This document shows positions 1-8,538 of a stretch of DNA of 30,315 bases, one piece after another. The notes under the pieces were generated by a model. The model saw only the letters and a program-made list of their open reading frames with translations. It searched no databases and was not told the origin of the DNA. Numbering within the stretch: position 1 is the stretch's first letter; every line of letters starts with the position of its first letter. The DNA comes from Deltaproteobacteria bacterium (GTDB taxonomy: Bacteria; Desulfobacterota; BSN033; UBA1163), in contig VGRU01000017.1 of NCBI GenBank assembly GCA_016875255.1, forward strand, positions 1 to 30,315. Direction: 5' to 3'. The position numbers were made by a program, and so were the translations under genes.

Positions 1-1
1 A

Positions 2-487
2 ACTTCGGAGACCGGAAAAGAGAGAACTCCTCTGCTGACCCCTAAAGAATTAGCACCCAAACTGATTCCCATTTCGAAAAAGAATTTCATCGGTTTGGTC
101 TTTGGCTCAGAAAAGGAAGGACTGAAGAACGAAGAGCTCTCGCTCTGCCACCTCTATGCCCGAATCCCTTCTTTCGAGTTTTTTCCCTCCCTCAATCTGG
201 CGCAGGCGGTGATGGTGCTCTGTTACGAACTCTTTCAATCTTCGGCGGCAACCTTTAGTCGCCCTCCCAAGATGGCTTCTTCGGGCCAGGAGGAGAAAAT
301 GTTTGAGCATATGGAGAAGACGCTTCTGGACATCGGATTCCTGGAGCCGGATAAACCGAAAAGGATCATGAGGACGCTCAGGCGACTGTTTGGAAGGAGC
401 CAGATGGAAGAAAGGGATGTCCAAATCCTCCAGGGCATCTGGAGCAGGGTGGACTGGATATTGAGGAAGGGGAAAGGTCGAGGTTAA
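2..487 (+). CDS. trmJ: TrmJ-type tRNA/rRNA 2'-O-methyltransferase, C-terminal part (5' end outside window)
   Basis: Partial gene: the frame is open from the first bases of the window, so the true start lies upstream. The visible part holds the end of the SPOUT (TrmH/SpoU) fold. The motif GLVFGSEKEGL is the SAM-binding knot region, NEEL follows, and SLNLAQAVMVLCYEL is the family's last conserved motif. About 80 residues follow it, including a basic segment with LMRRLRRLFGR-like character (IMRTLRRLFGRSQ), which matches the C-terminal tail of TrmJ/LasT (COG0565) better than that of short TrmH proteins. Enzymes of this group methylate a ribose 2'-OH in tRNA, often position 32, using S-adenosylmethionine; the exact target here is inferred. 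The gene is convergent with the slipin gene downstream, with a hairpin between the two. Confidence 0.82.
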   Translation, partial: TSETGKERTPLLTPKELAPKLIPISKKNFIGLVFGSEKEGLKNEELSLCHLYARIPSFEFFPSLNLAQAVMVLCYELFQSSAATFSRPPKMASSGQEEKMFEHMEKTLLDIGFLEPDKPKRIMRTLRRLFGRSQMEERDVQILQGIWSRVDWILRKGKGRG

Positions 488-522
488 GGTTAAGAGTCAA
501 ACTCTCTCTTAGCCTCAACCTC
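480..522. terminator. Inverted repeat at the end of trmJ, possible terminator hairpin
   Basis: Two 17-base arms (480-496 and 506-522) pair throughout if two G-U pairs are allowed, with a 9-base loop. The left arm overlaps the trmJ stop codon. The element lies between convergent genes, where a bidirectional terminator is expected. No T tract follows on either strand, so intrinsic termination is uncertain; it may only protect mRNA 3' ends. Confidence 0.4.
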
Positions 523-548
523 AGCCCTTAGCATTTACCGTATTCCCT

Positions 549-1304
549 CTACTTTTTTATGAAGGGTGTGAGTAGGTCAATGGGGACGGGAAAAATAATG
601 GTTGAATTCTTCTCTGTGGCCACCTCGGTCAGGGTCTGAAGAAATCTCAACTGGATCGTGGCCGGATTTTTGCCGATCACATCGGCGGCCTCAGCTAATT
701 TTGCAGCGGCCTGGGATTCACCTTCCGCATGGATGATCTTAGCTCTTTTTTCTCTCTCTGCTTCGGCCTGTTTAGCGATGGCTCTCTGCATCTCTTGGGG
801 TAGATCCACGCCCTTGGTCTCTACCAGGGAAACCTTGATGCCCCAGGGATCGGTGTGAGCGTCCAGGATCTCCTGGAGTTGAATATTGATCTTATCCCGG
901 CGGGAGAGCAAATCGTCCAGGTCGAATTGACCGACAACACTTCGTAGGGTAGTCTGGGCAAGCTGGGAAGTGGCATAGAGATAGTTTTCGACCTCAGTCA
1001 ACGCTTTATTCGGGTCGATCACCCTGAAATAAACCACGGCATTGACCTTGATTGAGACGTTGTCCTGGGTGATGACATCCTGGGGGGGGATGTCGAGGGT
1101 GACGGTCCGAAGGCTCACTTTGATCAACTTATCAATGCCGGGGATGATGATGATCAAACCCGGTCCTTTGGCTCCGATCAGTCTTCCGAGCCGGAAGACA
1201 ACGCCCCTTTCATACTCCCTGAGAATCTTGATCGCGGAAGCGGCAAGGATGAACAAAAAGACGATGAGAAAAAATAATCCTGACGGCAGTCCTGTCATAC
1301 CCAT
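549..1304 (-). CDS. Slipin (stomatin-like SPFH/band-7 membrane protein)
   Basis: 251 residues. One N-terminal membrane segment (about 8-27) is followed by a short cytoplasmic-type SPFH domain (about 30-190), with the stomatin features [24 protein letters not shown] and [14 protein letters not shown], then an alanine/glutamate-rich coiled-coil stretch (about 170-215, [17 protein letters not shown]). Slipins oligomerise on the membrane and scaffold or regulate partner proteases; the partner in prokaryotes is usually the NfeD/STOPP protease. That partner lies immediately upstream here, and the slipin ribosome site AAGGAGG overlaps the nfeD stop codon 7 bases before the ATG, so the pair is probably translationally coupled. 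An alternative ATG lies two codons later. The family assignment is firm; the physiological role is not known from sequence. Confidence 0.93.
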   Translation of the reverse strand: MGMTGLPSGLFFLIVFLFILAASAIKILREYERGVVFRLGRLIGAKGPGLIIIIPGIDKLIKVSLRTVTLDIPPQDVITQDNVSIKVNAVVYFRVIDPNKALTEVENYLYATSQLAQTTLRSVVGQFDLDDLLSRRDKINIQLQEILDAHTDPWGIKVSLVETKGVDLPQEMQRAIAKQAEAEREKRAKIIHAEGESQAAAKLAEAADVIGKNPATIQLRFLQTLTEVATEKNSTIIFPVPIDLLTPFIKK

Positions 1305-1316
1305 TTTATTTCCTCC

Positions 1317-2612
1317 TTATTCGAATTCGATTTTTTTTACCTTTAAGATTAAGTTCGTTACACCGGTCACCTGGACTTTTTCCCCTTTTTCAATGGGTTG
1401 GTCAGCCCTGGCATTCCAGTATTCTCCGTGAATGGCCACCTTTCCTTCTGGAGCAAGGCTGACCACAACGGTTCCTATTTCCCCTATGATTCCCTCCTTT
1501 CCCGTGGTTGGCTTGGTCAGACGCGCACTGATCGCCTTTGTTACCGCAAAGATGAAGAAACCCGCACTGACCCCTACGGCAGGGATGATGACGCTCAAAG
1601 AAATCCTCATATATTCGGTGGGTGATTCGATCAACATCAGAGAGCCAAGAAAGAGAGAGATCACCCCTGCAACAGACAACAAACCATGGCTCACCACTTT
1701 GATTTCAGCGATGAAGAGGATGATGGCGAAGAGAATGAGAGCCAGGCCTGCGAAGCTAATTGGAAGCATTTGCAGGGCATAAAAGGCAAGGATGAGAAAT
1801 ATTCCTCCGACCACTCCCGGAAGGATGGAACCCGGGTTCGATAGCTCGAAAAAGATGCCATAAATCCCAAGCATCAGCAGGATATAAGCAATGGAGGGGT
1901 TCGAGATGATATCCAGGAAGCGGTAACGCCAGCTCATCTCAAGGGAGCGCGGTTTCACCCCTTTGGTCAAAAGGGTGCGGGTGACTCCGTCAAATTTGAT
2001 CACTTTTCCATCGATCTTGCTGAGAAGGTCTTGAATGTCCGGGCTGACGAAATCAATAACATTCAGTTTGAGCGCTTCCTCTTCGGTTATCGATACGCTT
2101 TTTCTGACTGCCTTTTCCCCCCAGTCAACGTTTCTTCCCCTCGTCTTGGCGATCGTCTTGATATAGGAGACAGTATCATTGATGATTTTTTCGCCCATGG
2201 TCTTGCTCTCTTTTCCCTCTCCTAATGAAACAGGATGTGCCGCTCCGATGTGGGTGCCGGGAGCCATCACCGCGATGTGGGCGGCCATCGTGATAAAGAC
2301 ACCGGCAGAGGCGGCCCTTCCGCCGCTCGGGGAAACATAGACGATGACCGGTATGGCGGAGGTCATGATTTTTTTAATGATGAGCCTCATCGACTCCATC
2401 AGGCCTCCAGGTGTGTCGAGCTGAATAATGATGCACTGAGCTCCTTTTTCAATGGCCTGATCGATCGATTCAGTAATGAATTTAGAGGTGGCCGGATTGA
2501 TGATCCCGTCCACTTCGATGACATAAACCGGGGCTTTCTCCTGTGAATAGACGGGGATTCCTGCGGATAGCAGGACGAATATGGATAGGATAAATAGGTA
2601 GAATCGTTTCAA
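1317..2612 (-). CDS. nfeD: NfeD-family membrane serine protease (ClpP-like domain plus NfeD C-terminus)
   Basis: 431 residues, the long NfeD (COG1030) form. A signal peptide covers about 1-23. A ClpP/SppA-like protease domain follows (about 27-220), with GGRAASAG carrying the likely nucleophile Ser102 and Lys142 in GEKIIND as the likely general base, by analogy with the Pyrococcus Ser-Lys enzyme. Several membrane segments span about 235-350, and an NfeD OB-fold (about 370-431) ends the protein. Archaeal homologues cleave the C-terminus of stomatin; a slipin gene lies 12 bases downstream, which supports a slipin-protease pair. The start is TTG, chosen because GGAG lies 8 bases upstream and the signal peptide begins there. 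A good sigma-70 promoter lies just upstream. Both catalytic residues appear intact. Confidence 0.92.
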   Translation of the reverse strand: MKRFYLFILSIFVLLSAGIPVYSQEKAPVYVIEVDGIINPATSKFITESIDQAIEKGAQCIIIQLDTPGGLMESMRLIIKKIMTSAIPVIVYVSPSGGRAASAGVFITMAAHIAVMAPGTHIGAAHPVSLGEGKESKTMGEKIINDTVSYIKTIAKTRGRNVDWGEKAVRKSVSITEEEALKLNVIDFVSPDIQDLLSKIDGKVIKFDGVTRTLLTKGVKPRSLEMSWRYRFLDIISNPSIAYILLMLGIYGIFFELSNPGSILPGVVGGIFLILAFYALQMLPISFAGLALILFAIILFIAEIKVVSHGLLSVAGVISLFLGSLMLIESPTEYMRISLSVIIPAVGVSAGFFIFAVTKAISARLTKPTTGKEGIIGEIGTVVVSLAPEGKVAIHGEYWNARADQPIEKGEKVQVTGVTNLILKVKKIEFE

Positions 2613-2633
2613 AATTTTGTCTCCTTTTTAGAT

Positions 2634-2662
2634 AGAATATCCCAAAATGCAGGGATTGTCAA
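2634..2662 (-). promoter_or_regulatory. Sigma-70-type promoter of the nfeD-slipin operon
   Basis: On the minus strand, TTGACA (2657-2662) is followed by a 17-base spacer and TATTCT (2634-2639), about 22 bases before the nfeD start codon. The -35 is perfect and the -10 matches 4 of 6. It lies in the short gap after the MBL gene, so nfeD and slipin can be expressed independently of that gene. Confidence 0.65.
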
Positions 2663-2686
2663 ATTGTAGAAAACCTTACCCTTTTT

Positions 2687-3442
2687 CTAAATCGTCACTT
2701 TCATCATATCTTCGGCCAGAATGACCTCTCCCGGATAGACCTGTCTGCACTGATTCAAGATGTCATATTGGTCACAGATGGGATAGAGGTGAGTGAGGAG
2801 CAATCTTTTACAGCGGGATTCTCGGGCAATCCTTCCAGCAAGAGAGGGGGTGAGGTGGCCATCCACTTTTTTTTCGTCGGGGAAGGAACATTCCAAGACA
2901 AGAAGATCCGCATCAGAGGCGAGATCCACAATATTTTCACAGTAGTCCGTGTCACCGGAGATGACCAGCGACTTTCCATCTTTCCATTCGATTCGATAAC
3001 CGACACTTCCCGGGAGATGAGCCATCGATTCCGAGCGGATAATCATTTCGCCAAAGAGGAGAGGTTTTGAAGAAGTTTCCTTGATCGTTAAATGGTAGGT
3101 CCGGGGTTCTATCCAGGAACCATAGAGGTCTCCCATCTTATCGAAGTGGTGTCTGAATCCCGGTCCTCCTGCACAGATTAGCTCCTTTTCACGCGGCAGG
3201 TCTCCATATTTGCAGGCAAAGAGAATCGGGACGAGGTCGGCCGTATGATCGGGGTGGATGTGTGTGTAGAGAAGAAGGTCGATGTCCCTGTAGGTCACTC
3301 CCATCTTTAGCATTCTTCGCAGGGCGCCTGAACCGCTGTCGATTAAGATTCGGGAATTCCCCGAGAGGAGAAGCAGGCCGGGAGACGCCCTTCTTAAAGA
3401 AGGAACTCCTGTTCCTGAGCCGACTATGACCAATTCACGCAA
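2687..3442 (-). CDS. MBL-fold metallo-hydrolase, RNase Z-like subgroup
   Basis: 251 residues, a complete metallo-beta-lactamase fold. The metal motif HIHPDH occupies residues 61-66, followed by further ligands in MAHLPGSVGY, SGDTDYCENI and the C-terminal LLTHLYP. The overall pattern (ELVIVGSGTGVP at the start, VISGDTDY in the middle) resembles ribonuclease Z/ElaC-like and related phosphodiesterase-type MBL proteins, but the protein is shorter than RNase Z and lacks a clear exosite arm, so the substrate is not assigned. The start is TTG with GAGG 7 bases upstream; no in-frame ATG fits the conserved N-terminal strand. The gene is transcribed leftward ahead of nfeD-slipin, but those genes have their own promoter, so functional linkage is doubtful. 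Confidence 0.85.
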   Translation of the reverse strand: MRELVIVGSGTGVPSLRRASPGLLLLSGNSRILIDSGSGALRRMLKMGVTYRDIDLLLYTHIHPDHTADLVPILFACKYGDLPREKELICAGGPGFRHHFDKMGDLYGSWIEPRTYHLTIKETSSKPLLFGEMIIRSESMAHLPGSVGYRIEWKDGKSLVISGDTDYCENIVDLASDADLLVLECSFPDEKKVDGHLTPSLAGRIARESRCKRLLLTHLYPICDQYDILNQCRQVYPGEVILAEDMMKVTI

Positions 3443-3511
3443 TCTTTTTCCTCAAGTGATGGAATAAAATTAAAACTAACACAAAATGAAAATATTTTAA
3501 ACCCGAATCAA

Positions 3512-3540
3512 TTGACATCCTAAGGGTTTTTAAATAGAGT
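3512..3540 (+). promoter_or_regulatory. Likely rtcA-hflX promoter, -10 made by the end of a MITE
   Basis: TTGACA (3512-3517), 17-base spacer, TAGAGT (3535-3540). The -10 hexamer coincides with the left end of the repeat element at 3535-3671, so that element would lie in the 5' leader of rtcA. Without the element the same -35 would face TAGATA at the same spacing. Confidence 0.5.
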
Positions 3541-3671
3541 CTGTTTATAAATGCTCCTTTTTCGTCATGCCGGACATGATCCGGCATCCAGAAGGTCTTG
3601 AAAGAATTGGATTCCGGCTTTCGCCGGAATGACGACCTTTTGGGGAAAGGTAAGTTTATGGACGGACTCTA
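3535..3671. mobile_element. MITE-like palindromic element with TA-flanked terminal inverted repeats
   Basis: 137 bases including a TA at each end (3535-3536 and 3670-3671). The ends are imperfect inverted repeats: TAGAGTCTGTTTATAAA on the left, against the complement of a right end reading TTTATGGACGGACTCTA. Inside is a second inverted pair built around CGTCATGCCGG...CCGGCATCCAG and GGATTCCGGC...GCCGGAATGACG (about 3563-3636). There is no ORF. TA flanks are typical of IS630/mariner-like elements, so a non-autonomous relative of such an IS is the likeliest origin. No transposase copy is in the window to confirm this. Confidence 0.65.
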
Positions 3672-3694
3672 GATAATTTGTAGATGGCAGAACA

Positions 3695-4753
3695 ATGACA
3701 AAGGCCGAAAACATGATTGAAATTGATGGTTCTTACGGGGAAGGGGGAGGGCAGATATTAAGAACGGGTCTTGCTTATTCTGCCATCCTGAATAGGCCGA
3801 TTAAAATCGCTCGTATCCGGGCGGGGCGGAAGAATCCAGGGCTCCAGCCACAGCATCTGAAAAGCATCGAAGCGCTGGCAAAGATTACGAATGCGATAAC
3901 AGATGGGGTTAAAATCGGGTCGGATGCCATTACCTTTATTCCCGAAAAGATTACTCCGGGTCGCTACGAGTTCGACATAGGGACAGCAGGCTCTGTGACC
4001 CTTCTTCTTCAGGCGCTTCTTCTTCCGCTCTCTCTTTCAGAGTCAAGTTCGCATTTAGTCCTGACCGGGGGGACGCATGTGGAGTGGAGCCCTCCTTTCC
4101 ACTATCTTTCCGAAGTTCTTCTTCCAACCCTTGCTTCGATGGGGATTCAAGCAAAGGCAGAGATCGAGAGGTGGGGTTGGTATCCCAAGGGCGGCGGCAG
4201 GATCAAGATAGAGATCCACCCTGCTTCTGATTTGGCCCCTGTCTTATTGATTGATCGCGGTCCTCTTAAGAGGATTTATGGCATTTCGGCCATCTCCAAT
4301 CTTCCGAACCATGTGGCAGAGAGGCAGAGGGACCGCGCCCTCAGAAGAATTGAAAAGGAGTTAAAGATAGAGGCAAAGATAGACCTTCTTTTTGGGATTC
4401 CCTCGGATGGTCAAGGATCGTTCCTCTTTCTCATTGCTGAGTCAGAAGGAGTGAAGGCAGGGTTTTCATCCCTGGGGAGAAAAGGGAAGAGAGCGGAGGA
4501 TGTGGCTGACGAGGCGATTGATTCTCTAAAAGAGCATATGGAGTCTGAAGGGTGTGTTGATCCCCGCCTCGCAGACCAGATCGTTCCCTTTATGGCCTTT
4601 GCTAAAGGAAAGTCTTCCTTCACGACCACCCGCATCACTGAACATCTATTAACCAATCTCTGGGTCATTGAACACTTCCTGAAAATTTCTGTTTCGAGAT
4701 CAGGGGGCAAGGAAGAAAGAGGAAGGATTGACTTGATTCCCGCATCGTATTAA
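3695..4753 (+). CDS. rtcA: RNA 3'-terminal phosphate cyclase RtcA
   Basis: 352 residues, close to the usual length of about 340. RtcA converts RNA 3'-phosphate ends to 2',3'-cyclic phosphate through an enzyme-AMP intermediate, using ATP. The N-terminal signature IDGSYGEGGGQILRT, the following AGRKNPGLQPQHL, and LTGGTHVEWSPPFHYL are all present. The adenylated histidine is expected in EHLLTNLWVIEHF at His317, matching the E. coli His309 motif, so the protein looks active. Two in-frame ATGs compete, 3695 and 3713; neither has a strong ribosome site, and the second would give the more usual MIEIDGSYGEGG start. No rtcB ligase is adjacent. hflX follows in the same direction after about 22 bases, and the two are probably co-transcribed. 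Confidence 0.95.
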   Translation: MTKAENMIEIDGSYGEGGGQILRTGLAYSAILNRPIKIARIRAGRKNPGLQPQHLKSIEALAKITNAITDGVKIGSDAITFIPEKITPGRYEFDIGTAGSVTLLLQALLLPLSLSESSSHLVLTGGTHVEWSPPFHYLSEVLLPTLASMGIQAKAEIERWGWYPKGGGRIKIEIHPASDLAPVLLIDRGPLKRIYGISAISNLPNHVAERQRDRALRRIEKELKIEAKIDLLFGIPSDGQGSFLFLIAESEGVKAGFSSLGRKGKRAEDVADEAIDSLKEHMESEGCVDPRLADQIVPFMAFAKGKSSFTTTRITEHLLTNLWVIEHFLKISVSRSGGKEERGRIDLIPASY

Positions 4754-4762
4754 TATTGAGAT

Positions 4763-4778
4763 AAAGGAGGAATAAATC
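4763..4778 (+). promoter_or_regulatory. Strong ribosome-binding site placing the hflX start at an ATC codon
   Basis: AAAGGAGG (4763-4770) is followed by a 5-base spacer (AATAA, which includes the in-frame stop TAA at 4773-4775) and then ATC (4776-4778). No ATG, GTG or TTG exists in the hflX frame between that stop and TTG at 4896, although the 40 codons between encode conserved HflX sequence. Confidence 0.6.
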
Positions 4779-6431
4779 AGCAGGGTTTTCGGAAACACTA
4801 TCGGTTTAAAGTCCAATCAAATCCGGAGGATCGAACATATCTACCGGAGGAAGATCCCTCCCCAGAAGATCGTCACTCCTGAAGTCGCTCGCCTTTTGAT
4901 AGACCTTTCGAATGAAATCCGCCGCCAGATCGGCATCCTCGTAGGAAGAAGAGGTTCGATTGAGATGGTCATGGTGGGAGACCAGAGAGGGATAACGATC
5001 CCTGATTTATCCCGGTATCGGGCCGGCGTTCCGAGATTGAGGGGTCTTCGACTGATCCACACCCATCTTCAGGGAGAGCCTCTGACCGAAGAGGATCTGA
5101 CAGACCTGGCCCTTTTAAGGCTGGACATGATGGTCGCCCTGTTGACCGATGGCAAGGGTGATCAGGAGCCGGTTCACTCCGCCCATCTGCTTCCTGACAA
5201 TCCCGAAAAAAAGGTGTGGGAAGTCGCTCCTCTGTCTTCGGTGAGGCAGATGGATATCGATTTTTTGAAGTGGATTCAGTCTCTCGAAGATGAATTTCAG
5301 AAGGGTCAGAGAGCGCTCTCCACCAGGGGGTCACGGGAAAAGGCGATTCTTCTCTCAGTGAGCAGAGAGAAGCGGGAGGCTTTAGAGAACTCCATGGAGG
5401 AGTTAAGAGATCTGACAGAATCGAGCGGCGTACAGATAGCCGAAACGATCATTCAGAGGCCGCAAAATATTTCCCAGTCCACCCTGATCGGAGAGGGGAA
5501 GTTAAAAGAGTTACTGGTAAAATGTATGCAATTAGGTGTGGATCTGATCATCTTCGATCAGAACCTGACGCCTGGCCAGATGGCCTCGATCTCTGATCTG
5601 ACGGAACTGAGGGTGATCGACCGGACTCAGCTCATTCTCGACATCTTTGCCCAGAGGGCCCACACAAGGGATGGGAAGACTCAGGTGGAGCTGGCCCAGT
5701 TGAAATACCTCCTCCCGCGCCTGGCCAGAAAGACATTAGCCCTCTCAAGGCTGACCGGAGGAATCGGAGGCCGGGGGCCGGGCGAAACAAAGCTTGAAAT
5801 TGATCGCCGGAGGGCAAGGGAAAGGATTCATCTTCTTGAAAAGGAGCTGGAGAAGCTAAGCCGGAGGAGGGAGCAGAGAAGGGCCCTACGAAAGAGAACC
5901 GGAGTTCCCATCCTTTCGATCATTGGATATACCAATGCCGGCAAATCAACCCTTTTTAATCTTTTAACGAAAAGCCAGTTTAATATGGAGGATAAACTTT
6001 TTGCCACACTGGATACGGCGACACGAAGATTAAGGTTAACGAACTCCCTTCTGAAGAAGGGGGGTGAAGATTTGGTGATCACTGATACGGTCGGTTTTAT
6101 TAAAGACCTGCCAAAAGACCTGATGGGGGCGTTTCGCCCCACCTTTGATGAACTCAGGGAATCAGACTTATTGATTCATCTGGTCGATGTCAGCAGTCCG
6201 AGGCGCGAGGATCATATCGAGGCGGTCGACAAGATTCTTCTCGAACTTGGCCTGGAAGATGTTCCAAGATTTCTCGTTTTAAATAAAGAGGATAAATTGA
6301 ATCAGGAGGAGGTAAGGGCGCTTTGCAAGCGGTATGGAGCCGTTTCGATCTCCGCCCTACGGCCTGAAACCCTTGAAGATTTCTTTAAGGGGCTGACAAT
6401 AAAACTATCTGAAATCCGACCTCTTGGGTAA
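4776..6431 (+). CDS. hflX: Ribosome-associated GTPase HflX, probable non-canonical ATC start
   Basis: 551 residues from 4776, or 511 from the first ordinary start (TTG 4896). HflX binds the 50S subunit and splits stalled or heat-damaged ribosomes using nucleotide hydrolysis. It has an extended N-terminal domain found in long HflX proteins (GLKSNQIRRIEHIYRRK... then VGRRGSIEMVMVGD), the HflX nucleotide-binding domain with GGIGGRGPGETKLE, a coiled-coil linker, and the GTPase domain with G1 GYTNAGKST (about residue 384), G3 DTVGFIKDLP and G4 NKED. The 40 codons before the TTG read as conserved HflX and follow a strong AAAGGAGG site, which is why the longer start was chosen. Whether ATC is a real start or a sequence error of ATG cannot be told from this window. 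The gene lies just downstream of rtcA, probably in one transcript. Confidence 0.92.
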   Translation: MSRVFGNTIGLKSNQIRRIEHIYRRKIPPQKIVTPEVARLLIDLSNEIRRQIGILVGRRGSIEMVMVGDQRGITIPDLSRYRAGVPRLRGLRLIHTHLQGEPLTEEDLTDLALLRLDMMVALLTDGKGDQEPVHSAHLLPDNPEKKVWEVAPLSSVRQMDIDFLKWIQSLEDEFQKGQRALSTRGSREKAILLSVSREKREALENSMEELRDLTESSGVQIAETIIQRPQNISQSTLIGEGKLKELLVKCMQLGVDLIIFDQNLTPGQMASISDLTELRVIDRTQLILDIFAQRAHTRDGKTQVELAQLKYLLPRLARKTLALSRLTGGIGGRGPGETKLEIDRRRARERIHLLEKELEKLSRRREQRRALRKRTGVPILSIIGYTNAGKSTLFNLLTKSQFNMEDKLFATLDTATRRLRLTNSLLKKGGEDLVITDTVGFIKDLPKDLMGAFRPTFDELRESDLLIHLVDVSSPRREDHIEAVDKILLELGLEDVPRFLVLNKEDKLNQEEVRALCKRYGAVSISALRPETLEDFFKGLTIKLSEIRPLG

Positions 6432-6501
6432 AAAATTAAAGTCTAATGGTAAGAATCACGAGGGCCGTATCGTTACATTGGAAAAGACGTTTGCCGTTGT
6501 C

Positions 6502-6666
6502 CCTGCCCGCCGTAAAGATACCTTGGCAGGCGGGGAAGCTCGTATATGGATGCTGGACGCTCGAGCATCGCTTTTCGAGCCTCTTGCTTCGATACGAGCA
6601 TCGTCACCCATAACCGTTTGACTATAAAAATAAACGCCAACCAAACGACACCGGTTGACAAACCGG
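6502..6666. repeat. Hairpin-rich non-coding stretch after hflX
   Basis: No credible ORF occurs between hflX and guaB. This part holds three inverted pairs: 6502-6511 with 6525-6534 (GC-rich, one mismatch and one G-T pair), 6538-6545 with 6592-6599 (perfect GCTCGTAT/ATACGAGC around GCTCG/CGAGC inner arms), and 6651-6656 with 6661-6666 (CCGGTT-gaca-AACCGG). None is followed by a T tract. They look like remnants of REP-type repeats; the last overlaps the putative guaB -35 box. Confidence 0.45.
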
Positions 6667-6683
6667 GCGTGGTCTGATATATG
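6655..6683 (+). promoter_or_regulatory. Likely guaB promoter immediately upstream of a MITE insertion
   Basis: TTGACA (6655-6660), 17-base spacer, TATATG (6678-6683). The target duplication of the MITE begins at 6682, so the insertion is at the expected transcription start. Removing the MITE and one target copy would place this promoter about 35 bases from the guaB start codon, a normal layout. Confidence 0.55.
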
Positions 6684-6918
6684 AAACCTAAATTGAGCGA
6701 TTCACCCTATTTCACAAGGGAGGCAGGGATGCCTCAAACCCTTTTAGAATGCGATACGTTGAAAGTTTGGGCAATTGACCATAAGCTTTCACCAAACAGG
6801 TGATCATTGAACTATCCCCATGGTTGATTCAACCCATCAAAGGTGATCGCTCTAAAAGGCTTTTCGGCCTCCCCACCCCCCTTGTGAAGGGTGAAAAAAT
6901 CGCTCAATTTAGGTGAAA
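6682..6918. mobile_element. MITE (227 bp, long inverted repeats) with 5-bp target-site duplication
   Basis: The element proper is 6687-6913. Its ends begin with the perfect 15-base inverted repeat CCTAAATTGAGCGAT, and pairing continues imperfectly for about 70 bases on each side, so the transcript could form one long hairpin. Small hairpins sit inside each arm: GAGGC-n6-GCCTC on the left, AGGC-n6-GCCT on the right, and TCACC-AAACA-GGTGA near the centre (6789-6803). TGAAA directly flanks both ends (6682-6686 and 6914-6918), the mark of a transposition event. It contains no ORF, so it needed a transposase in trans. The IS family is not assigned. Confidence 0.8.
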
Positions 6919-6944
6919 TAAAATCTTTCATAGGGAGAGAATAG

Positions 6945-8417
<1,473 letters not shown>

Positions 8418-8538
8418 GCCCGTTTAGAAAGGGTAAAAACTTTTTCCCCGCCTCTTCTGGATGATATTAAGAAGGTTTAACTTAACTCATCCTGTAAATG
8501 GGGGTTTCTCACGGGGGTAGAAAGGGGAGGGAATCGCC

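Noticed and set aside
4896..4898. TTG as the hflX start
   Set aside because: It would cut off 40 conserved-looking residues and has no ribosome site, unlike the ATC at 4776.
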